Assembly: GCF_022682495.2 (NCBI RefSeq)
Contig: NC_071398.1
Coordinates: 8,066,934-8,130,933 of the forward strand
Direction of reading: 5' to 3'
DNA: 64,000 nt
Origin: Desmodus rotundus
Taxonomy: Eukaryota; Chordata; Mammalia; Chiroptera; Phyllostomidae
Position numbers and translations under genes: made by a program. The notes under the pieces were generated by a model, which saw only the letters and a list, made by a program, of their open reading frames with translations, was not told where the DNA came from and made no database searches. Below, in pieces: positions 11,958 to 21,800 of this stretch (position 1 is its first letter; every line of letters begins with the position of its first letter).

Positions 11958-11979
11958 TCCTCAACAACAGTGTCTGCTT

Positions 11980-13030
11980 GTTCCTTGCCATTTGCTGTCC
12001 CTGTGAGGAGGGGTAGGGGCACCTGGCCCCTGTCTCTCAGATGGAAAGCCCTTGATATTGACACGTGAGCTGGCTTGCCCGAGGGAAGTCACCCTGGGAG
12101 GGGGTGGGGAGCCGAGACTAGACACGAGCACCCGGGAAGTAACTGCTCAGGTGACAAGGGGGAAGCCTAAGCATTGGTCCACCAGGCCTGGCCCACCCTG
12201 GGTCCGCCGGTCAGGAGGATCTGATGAAACCCTCCACTCAGTCCCCAGGCCTGGAGCTCTGAGGGGCATATTCCTTCCTTCAGTCAGTCAGTCAACAATC
12301 CAGCCCCAACCTTCCCCCTTCGAGGGCAGACTCGAAGGAAGAAGAGTTGCGTTAGGCAGGAAAGTCTCCTTTATGCAACAAACTTCAAAATCTCAGTGGC
12401 TCGACTCCATAGAAGTTTCTTCTTCTCATGTGAAGTCGAATCAGGCACTCCTGGCCCGTGGGCGACCTTCCACACGGTCATTTGGGGACCTGGGCTCCTC
12501 AAGGGCCTGGACTTGCCCCACCATGCAACAGATGGGGTCAGGGAACAGAGCCTAGTGGGGGCGGGGGGCTGCCATATGAGCCAGGCAGGAAGAGGCGCTC
12601 ATCACTGCTGCCCACGAAACATTGCCGGGACTCAGTCACATCGCCACCCTGACCACAAGGCATGCTGGGAAGTACAGTCAAGCCATGTGTCCAGAAAGGA
12701 AAGGGAGTTAGTTTGGGGAGCACCTAGTTCATCTGGTGTTGAGCTCCCCTGGGTCTTCAAATAGGCCTGCTTTCCTGGAGTTCCTGGACACAGCTCGCTC
12801 TGCCAAAACAGCAAACGGGACTCCTCCTCCTGCGGAGCAGGGAGGAGCATCGAGAAGGGCACATGCACGGTTTTAGACAGACTAGGAACGCTCGCTGGCT
12901 GGTGTCCAAAGCAAGTTGCTGATCCCTCTGATCCTCAGTTTCTACCCCTGTGAACAGGGAGCATAAAAGCAGATGCCAGCGCCTGTGGCCGTGAGAATCC
13001 AATGAACGAAGAAGACACAGGCAGCCCAGT
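11980..13030. other. Spacer CCL22-CX3CL1, left part
   Basis: No exon is recognised. From about 12335 to 12700 the text (including 'caaaatctcagtggctcgac', 'ggcatgctgggaagtacagt') resembles a common eutherian LTR/MER interspersed repeat whose exact family I cannot name. Confidence 0.45.
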
Positions 13031-13034
13031 AACA

Positions 13035-13690
13035 ACACAGGCAAAGACGTGAACAGGCATTTCCTCAAAGAACATATGCAAACGGTCAAAAACACAGGAA
13101 AAGGTGCTGAACATCAGTAATCATTAGGGAAATGCTAATCAAAACTCCAGTGAGATGCCACCTCACACCCATTAGGATGGGCATTACATACATATATAAA
13201 ACAAGGTTGGCGTGGAGAAATTGGAGCCCTCGTGATGGGTGGTGGGAATGCAAAATGCTGCAGTTGCCGTGGAAAACAGCACGCTGGTTCTGTTAACATA
13301 GAATTACCACCTGATCCAGTAATTCCACTTCTGAGAATATACACAAAAGAATTGAAAGCAGGGACTCAAACACATATTTGCACACAGCATTCCCCACAAG
13401 AGCCGAAAGGTGGAAACAGCCCAAGCAGCCACCGACGGGTGAATGAATAAGCAAGATAGTGTCTGGCCTTAACAAGGAGGGACGTCCCAGCACCTGCAAC
13501 AACGTGGATGAAGCTTGAATGTGTTATGATGAGTGAAATAAGCCAGTCACAAAAGGACTGCTACTGTGTGGCTCCTAGAGATGTCAGACTCGTAGAGACA
13601 AAAAGTGGAGTGGTGGTTTCCAGGGGAGGAGGGGTCGGGAGTTATTCAGTGGGTCCAGACTTTCGGTTTCGCAAGATTGAAAAGTCCTCG
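13035..13690 (+). repeat. L1 3' fragment (L1M type)
   Basis: Strong ordered match to an L1 ORF2 tail/3' UTR: 'gtgaacaggcatttcctca', 'catcagtaatcattagggaa', 'gagatgccacctcacaccc', 'ggtggaaacagcccaagca', 'gatgagtgaaataagccagt', 'tagagacaaaaagtgga'. It is riddled with changes and not coding. Confidence 0.85.
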
Positions 13691-15600
13691 TTTTATTAAC
13701 TCCCCCGGTGACAGACTGGTGACGTGGCTATAGCATCCCATTTTACAGATGGGGAAGCTGAGGCCCCAAGAGGTTAAGCCACTTGACGAAGGTGATGCCC
13801 TTCGTAGGTGGTGGAGTCAGGTTTGGCGCCAGGTCTGTTGCCCTGAAAGCCAGGCTACGGTGTCCGAACTGAACCTGAGCACAGTTAGTCTTTAACACCC
13901 CGATGAGGTCAGTGGGGTGGCCATTCCGATTTTGGGGGAGGGAAAATTGGGCCAGAGAAGGGCAGGGGACATCCCCAAGGGCTGAGCAAAGAAGAGCAGT
14001 GCCATTCTCTGTGTTTTGGCAGCTGTTTTGTGCTGGGGTCTTACGGACAGTAAAGTCAATTTTCATAGAAGTCTTCAAAGTAGGGGTAGAGAGGGAGGTG
14101 GGGTCGCCTGGTGGTCGTGAGCTCAGACCCCAAAGCTAAGTGCCTGGGGTAGGTCCAGGCTCCCCTGCTTCCTGGCTGGTGATCCTTAGAAAATTCCTTA
14201 ACTTCTGCATGCCTCAGTTTCCCCACCCATTAAATGGGCCGTGACAGTGGTACTTGGCTTACACCCTGGGCTTGTCACTATGATTAGGCAATGTAACCAT
14301 GCAAAGCACTTAAAACAGTGGACATTGGCCCATGCGGAGGGTGGTCTTCCCTGCCGAGCAGAGTCCAGCCTCGGAGCCCCACACCCCAGGCAGCCCTACT
14401 GTGCTTGTAAGAACAGTCCCCTGGCCGTGGGAGCTGGCTCCGTAGCCTGGGACTGTGACTCACAGACAAACTGGTTTCCCTGTGGCTGGCAGCCCAGAGA
14501 CACAGTTAGATTGAGCGGGCTCACTAGATAGAGCGATTTCACACTTACCTCCCGCCGCCAGGCTGGGCCACTCACTGCCTTCCGGGAAGATGCTAATAAA
14601 GCGACTTCATTGCCACCAACTCCTGCAGTGATTCACACAGGCCTGTTGGGAGCTGCTGGCTGGTCAGGTCTGGCCCTGTTATCCTGGCCAGTCAGAGCTG
14701 TGAAGTCCCCTCCTTGGCGAGCTGGCCCAACTCCCCGCCTTGTACAGGAGGAGAATCCACACCCCTCCAACCCTTGCCAGAGGCCAAACACACTTTGGGT
14801 GGAGGATAAGCACCCAGCAGCCTGGGTGAGGTTGCTAGCGGTGCTGTGTCTGGGGCCAGAGCCAGAGATGGCAGTTGGCGAAAAGGGGAAAGGCCAGTCA
14901 GGTACAGGGGCTGGAGGCAGGGACGCAGGGCCCCTTTCTGTGTCCTGAGCTCCCCCCACTCCAGCTAGAGCCATGGCGTCTTCCCTGTGGCATTTCTCCA
15001 CCCTGATGTTCTCTATGTCCTGGAGTGATTCTGCCCCCTCTCTGGGCCTCAGTTTCCCTGTCTGTCCCTATGACATTTACCGTACCAAGCCCCTGTTTAC
15101 TGGGTGCCAGACCCTGTAGGGGGATGTACTGATGAACAAGTTTCCCCAGGATGAGGCCTCAAGGGGTAAAGGTTGGGGGTCCTTCATGGTGTAGGGGGAG
15201 ATACCCCCAGGCCAGGTGAGAGCTTGTTTGACCCAGAGCGGCAGGTCGCTGGGCCCCCTTGCTTGCTCACAGCTAGTATTCTCTATTCCTGGGCCCCTCT
15301 GCCCTTTTTTTGTCATCCACTGAGGAGCTAGGGCCCCAGGCCAGACGGAAGGGCCTGGGCCAGCTTCCAGTGCGGAGCTGACTGGGTAGGTGGGAAGAGA
15401 GGGGGCCCTTTGAACCGTAGTGGCCCTGGACCAGCCTCCCCGGCAGGTTCTGCTTTGAGGAGCCAGCCAGCCTGAGCAGCCAGCCCAGTAGCCCCCACCA
15501 AGGGCCCTCCCTCCGCTAAGCCTCCGGTTCCTTGGCAACATCCAGAGGAATCTCATTCGTGTACTGGCTCTCTGCCTTTCCCCTCCCACCGCCTCCCTGC
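13691..15600. other. Spacer upstream of CX3CL1
   Basis: No gene is seen. A MIR-like segment (sense) lies at about 14150-14260, with 'ccttaacttctgcatgcctc' followed by 'agtttccccacccattaaat'. The final part is the likely upstream regulatory region of CX3CL1. Confidence 0.5.
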
Positions 15601-15604
15601 AGCG

Positions 15605-15660
15605 GGGCTGGGAGGCGGAGGCGGAGGCGGAGGCTCTGAGTCTGGCTTCTTAAGGCCAGA
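15605..15660 (+). promoter_or_regulatory. CX3CL1: CX3CL1 proximal promoter, GGAGGC repeats
   Basis: Four near-perfect GGCGGA/GGAGGC hexamers occur in a row (about 15612-15635), a GC-box-like array that could bind Sp/KLF factors. A TTCTTAAGGCC follows at about 15645, roughly 30 bases before the GGAGCTCAGAAGCTGG stretch that resembles the human CX3CL1 5' UTR. Core promoter assignment is inference. Confidence 0.45.
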
Positions 15661-15762
15661 GCACTGGCAGGTCGGCTGCGGATTGCACGGAGCTCAGAAG
15701 CTGGCCTGGCCACCTACCCTGGCCTCACCTGGATCCCCACCTGGACCCTGTCACCCTCAGCC

Positions 15763-15829
15763 ATGGCTTCACCGCTCTCCTGGCTGCTCCGCTTGGCTGC
15801 CTTCTGCTATCTAATCCTGCCGCTAGCTG
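15763..15829 (+). CDS. CX3CL1: CX3CL1 coding exon 1
   Basis: Encodes [11 protein letters not shown] and the rest of the signal peptide. The start is in a good context (CAGCCATGG). Donor GCTAGCTG|GTGAGT, phase 1. Confidence 0.96.
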
Positions 15830-18800
15830 GTGAGTGGGGTGGACCTGGCATGAGCAGGGCGGAGGAGCCCCCAACCCCACTTTTGCCCCTCAGGCCTGAC
15901 ATCAGGGCAGCAGAGCCTTCCTGGGTAAGGCTGAGGTCTGTGACATCCTCCTCCCAAGGATGTACCACAGGGGGATGCGGGGCTGTTGCTCCTGAGGGAA
16001 AGATTTGGCCCAATGGGCAAGGTGGCTACTGCATAGCGCATAGGGAGGTGGTAAGGGAGGAACAAGGGTGCCGGGTGCAGGAGGGCGGGGGCTCGGAGCA
16101 GCGGGAGGCAGCCCCTGCTGGGTATCAGGGTGGGACCCAGGTTTAATATATAACCCGAAGTCCAGGCTCCTGAGTCTCAGCCTGGCCCCTGGCTAGGGCA
16201 TAGTCTAGGGCACAGTCGGGACTTCCTCGTGCCCTGATTTCAAAGCCACCCAGCAGTAGGGGACCCGGGACCAGTGGAAGTCAAGGTCATTGCAGCTCAG
16301 CGTAGGCTCGTCACTGTTGCTGTGGTCTGTAGCCTCAATCCCCCTTCCCGTGTCTCCCCCACGGTACCGTCATCCTCCTCCAAGCACGGCTTGGAAAACG
16401 TGTCCACCTCCAGTCACTTGCTTCCTGGAGCCTGGGACCTGGGGGGGGGGGGGCACTATATATCCATCCCTCCTGCCGTCACTCAGCTGGAGGCCCACAG
16501 AGGTTCAGAAACTGGCCTGAGGTGGCAGAGCCGGCAGGTAGGGGAGGAGAGGGTAGGGCTGGTTGCAGCAGGGAGCAGGGATGCGTGCTCACCTGCTCGG
16601 TGGGCCACAGCGAGAATCGTCTGAGTCAGCTCCCTCCTCCGGGAGTGTCCAGGCTGCCGGGTAGGTTGAAGCTCAGAGAGGGTGGCCGCTCACCTTAGGG
16701 CACACAGTGAGTCTGGGAAGATGAGAACCAGCTTCCAGAACACCTCCATAGAGCAGACTGTCTCCCGAGACCCTCTGTGTAGGGACAACCCACTAGTGGG
16801 GCAGGGAGCAGGTGGGTGGGGGTGGCGTAGGTGGCAGAAGCCTGTTGTTGCTGCCTTCCTGTTTCCTGAGCTTGAATGCTGAGGCCCCAGGTGTTTGGGA
16901 ATAGTGAGCCCTAGAAGAGGGGAGTCAGATGGAGGTGCTTTGCCATGACCCTGAATGGGGTTTTTGCTGTCTTTGGTCCCAGCTGCTGCACCTTTAGATA
17001 TTTGGGAAGTGGGAAGAGGAGGAAGATTATTTATATAAGCCAGGGGTGGCGGTGAGGAGCGCCTACACTAAAGGGGAGAGGGGACCCTGGGGGGACCCTG
17101 GATGCTCTGTCTAGCAGCCTCAGGCCTCAGGACCATCAGGTTCCTGTCCTGATCTCGGTCACTGACTTCGCTGGGAGATACTTGCACTATTTCAACCTTT
17201 CTGAGCTTCCGTTTCTCCTCCTGTAAAAATGGGCATCCAGCCAGGCCCACCCTAGAGGTCCTTACCCGCACTTGACATTTGTGGCTCTCAGAGGCCCCCT
17301 GGGAGCCCCTGCAGGACTAGCAGGTAGTCCAAAAGCCAGAGAAGCCCCGAGGGGAGGTTGGGGGCTTCTGGTCTGCTGCTCCAGCTGGTGCAAAGCAGCT
17401 ACGTCAGTTCCACGCTGTCTCCTTGGCTTTATGTAACCAACCTGCAGATACAAGTCAGAGCAGAGAATTTTTCTCCCTAGGCACTGACGCATTCGCTCCC
17501 ACTCAAGCCCTAGCAAGAAAGAAAAAAAAAAATCTGCTTTCCTTTGCCGTAGTCTGCCACCTGCTAGTGCTGGGGGTGGATGGGGAAGGCAGGGGAGGAT
17601 AAATTCAGGGTGTCAGATCCAGGCCCCTGTCGAATTTAAATAAAAATTCCTCTGGTTCTCCATGTGCGAAGATCTTCTATGTCACAAAGTGCCTCTGTGT
17701 GCATTTTGTTGATTCCTTCAACAAACATTTACCAGGCACTCACGATGCACCAGGCACCATTCTTGGTGCTGAGACCAGATCAACGAGTAAAACTGCCCGA
17801 GACCCCAGCCCTCAGGGTGTGAGCGTCGATAGGGTGCAGACAGACCACGCACAAAATACACCAGTAAACAATCTGATCTTTTAGAAAGAAAAAAAATGGT
17901 GTTTTTTTTTTTTTAAAGGAAGGGGTGGAGGTGTTGAAATTTTAAGGAAGGGGTCAGGAACCCCTCCCTGAGAAGGGGGCACTGAGGCAGGGTGGGAGGG
18001 GCCATGTGGATCTCTCCAGGCAGGGGTCCTCAGTGGAGGATTTGGCCTCCCAGAAAATATCTGGGAATTTCTGGAGATTTTGTAGATGTTACAAATGTCC
18101 CACCATTTTTGGTTGGGGGTGGTGCTCAGGCACCTGGAGGGTAGAGGCCAAGGATGCTGCCAAACATTCTATAGGACATAGGATGGCCCCCAGGATGAAG
18201 AAGAACTGTCTGGTCCAAAGTACCAGTGGCGTTTGCTGTTCAGAAAACCCTGCTCTAAGGGCCAGATATTTAGAAACCATTATCCTCACAGCTGGCCTGA
18301 GAAGCAGGTGTTACTGGGCCCCCTTTACAGAGAAGGGAATCGAGGCTCAGGAAGCCCATGTGACTCATCCCAAACGGACACCTCGCATGGGCTGGAGCCC
18401 TCTCTCTGTCACCTCTCTAACATTCCTGCCTCTCCCTGTCTGTAAGCCCCTTAGTGGTCCTTGAGGGCCAGCCTTAGAGGCACCTCCTCCAAGAAGCCTC
18501 CCTGATCACTTGCAGTTGGAAGTGGTCTCTTCCTCACGTAAACCCCAGCACAGCTGGGCTGTGTCTTAGAACATGGTGCTTCTACCTGACTTTTGAGCCA
18601 GTCTGGCGAAGTGGGATATCTAGGGCCTGGGAGGACAACCAGATTTGCCACTAAGCAGTTGTGTGGCCTTGGGCATGTCATTTAACCTCTCTGATTTTCA
18701 GCTTCTGCATCTGTAAAATGGGGATACTAATACTCCCTTTTCAGGGATGTTAAGAATTAGTGAGAGCAGATGTGTGGGTATGTGCTGAGCCCAGGTTTTA

Positions 18801-21800
18801 ACACATAGTAGGGGCTCAAGAAGGGCTCTGGTACTTTGTGGATGTGTTTTAGCTGCCCACCAAGCTGGAAGCCTCCTGAAGGCAAAGATGGGCCTTGTTC
18901 ATCCACTATTCCCGGCAAGACAGAGAGGGTAAGCGTTTGTTGGTTAGCTGAGTAAACACAGCTACGTGGTAGCATTTATTGGGATTGAGGTTATCTCTCT
19001 AAGCTCAGCACTGGCACCTGTGAGAATTCAGGGTTAAGGACAAGAAGACCTGGGTCTTCATAGATATTCAAGAGTAATTCACACAAGGTTGGCTGAATCG
19101 GTACATGGATGGATGGATGGGTGGATGGATGGATGGGTGGATGGATGGGTGGGCGGGTGGGTGGATGGACGGGTGGGTGGACGGGTGGGTGGGTGGATGG
19201 ATGGGTGGGTGGATGGATAGGTGGGTGGGGGGATGAGATTGAGACATTATTTCATTTAGTGAATATTTATTGAGTCTCCCCCTTGTGCTGGAAAACATAA
19301 TACCGAGACAGACAAGTGCCTGCCCTCCTGAAACTCATGTGACCAATAATAAATGACTGGCTGGATGGAGGCAGTATCCACATCTACAGGAAGGAAAACT
19401 TGAGTTCGAAGAAGAAAATTTCCCCTAGGTTAGTTATACGACCCACCCTGGGCAGGGCCTAGAACAGAGCCTGGCCAAGGGCATTCAGGCACTGTGGTAG
19501 AGGGTGGGGACTTTGGGGACAGGCTGACTCTGTGGCTCCAGAGGTGGGCAGTGGCCTTCCCCATCCTGGGAGGTTGAGTCCAGAGAACAAACTGGCCTTA
19601 CCTAACTTATCTCTTCTGCCCACTGGGCAGCTACCCCCTGGCTCCAGGTCACCCAGGGGCACCATTTTTTGCTGGGGCTCTTCCTAGGAAGAGACCTGCC
19701 AGGCTAGTCCAGGGGGGCTGCCTCCTGAATCCACTCAACAGGACCCTGGCAGGCTGCCACTGAGTGATTCTGAGGTCCTGCTTGGGGAGAAGGGGGAGAT
19801 GAGGCAGCAAAGGGGACTTTCACATCCTGGTCCCTGAAAGAGAAAGGCAGACTGTGACTCAGGGCCCAGCTGCTGGGAGCTCCCCACCACCCCAGCCCAC
19901 CCTGGGAGCTACTAGTGCACATTTGCATGTCCCCATGTATGCAACTGTGCATGAGTGGTGCGTGTTTGGGTGGAGCCCAGGGCCCAGCGGCAGCCTCTAA
20001 GCCCAGCAGAGCTAGATAAGATCAGTCTGCTCTCTCTACTCCACTGCTATGGAAGTTCTGGCCTCTGGATTTTTGCAAAACCTTCCAGGGTCTTGCTTCT
20101 GCTGCCTTGACCCAGAACTGAAACTCAGTCTCTTCCTCCTTTTTTTCCATACCCCTGCCCAGCTTTCACCAAGCAGAGTCAATTTTACTGAAGATTTTAA
20201 GGGAGAGGGGAGGCGGAAATGCAATGCAAACAACCTCAAGTGTTTATATAAAATATGCAGGGCCCTGACCAACGTGGCTCCATTGGTGGAGCGGCACCCT
20301 TCCCGGTCAGGGCACGAGCCTGGGTGGCGGGCCGCTCCCCTGTTGGGGTGTGTGTAAGAGGGAACTGATGGATGTTTGTCTCCCTCTCTTTCTCCCTCCC
20401 TTCCCCTCGCTTCTAAAGAAAATAAATAAAGTGCCTATCTTTAAAAAAAAAAACCCATCTGGGTTCTCAACTCTCTGTTGAGTCAACCCACCCTGTGCTG
20501 GGGTAGCCAGCCTGCTGAGACCCCGTCCTGAATCTGCTCCCACCCATGCGCCTCCTTCCTGCCCCGCCCCCATCTTGCCCTGCGATCTCCAAATGGCCGA
20601 TTCACTTAGCTCCTCTCCTCATCTCCCACACTCATCCTGGCTCTTGACAGAACAAAGGATGGTCTACTCAGCAGCACACCCCCACCCCCTCGCCCACGGT
20701 CCTCAGAAGGCAGTTGGACTTACACATTTTAAAAACTTTATTATATTACCTGCCTCCTGTGCCTGGTTGTACCTATGCCTGCACACATTTATGGGCAGGG
20801 GTGTGCGCACGTGTGCCGCTGTGTTTGTCGGCGTGTATGTGTGTGCGTACGTGTCACAGGTCGTCCCACGGGATGTAGATGGCAAGAGGTCTGGGTGTGT
20901 TTCAGAGGTGGTGGGAATCAGTGACTGTGGACAGCTTGGGAGGGAGGGATGGGATGTGTATGTTGCGGGGCACGTTGAGGAGGCGACTGAATGGGGTAAA
21001 GGCAGGGGGTGGGGGATGGGCTGCACCACAGACCCAGAAGCATGATGGGAGCCAGGCCTGGCAGGAGAGCCTATTCTGTCACTTGCTAGCTGTGTGGCCT
21101 CAGGCAGATCCCTGTCACTCTCAGACTCCTCTCCTCTGTTTACTGCAGACCGACTATAGCAACTTAATGTTTTAAATTCAACATGTACGATGTCCCAGGC
21201 AATAAGAGCTTTGTAAGTCAGAACTCACTTCCATGAGTTCTTGCAATAACCCTGTGAGGTAGATACCATCCTTGTCCTTATTTTACTGGTGGGGAAACTA
21301 AGGCACAGAGAGGTTCGTCCAGAGGCGGGGGTTGGGGGTGAGGTCAAGGGCCTCAAAGGCCAGGTGTGCAGGGCATTGGTTTCCGGGGGGTGTGGCTGGG
21401 ACACGCTGTCACGGGGCTGGGAAGCCAGGTGCCCCTGGACAGTCCTGCTGACCGGGGACCTCTGTGGGCTCAGGACAGCACCACGGTGTGAGCAAGTGCA
21501 ACATCACATGCAAGGACATGACCCGGGAGATCCCCGTGAAGCTTCTAAGCAGCTACCAACGCAATCAAGCATCTTGCGGCAAACCCGCCATCATGTAGGT
21601 ATCGCCCTCTCAGCCTCCGCGCCCCCGTCAGGGCCCTGGGGATGGCCCCAGGCCTCTGCCCACCCATGTCCACGTCCTCCCACCCCCACCCGGACTCCTG
21701 GCCAAGGGCTTTGGCCAATGCTATTTGGCTTCCGGCTGGCCGACCCCCTTGTTGACCTTGATATTGTGCCACATGCAAGGTGGGGAGCTGCTTCCTGCAT

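Larger units (their letters stand above)
10194..11975 (+). other. CCL22: CCL22 3' UTR (putative)
   Basis: About 1.8 kb runs from the stop to an AATAAA at 11952-11957. Human CCL22 also has an unusually long 3' UTR. The UTR includes an L2 fragment at about 10395-10720 and a T/A-rich stretch near 10718-10745 (TTTATTTTTATTATATTTTC) that may serve as an AU-rich instability element. The end is inferred from the signal only. Confidence 0.55.

Noticed and set aside
19068..19298. His/Pro/Ser repeat protein on the minus strand
   Set aside because: Translation of a GGAT microsatellite.
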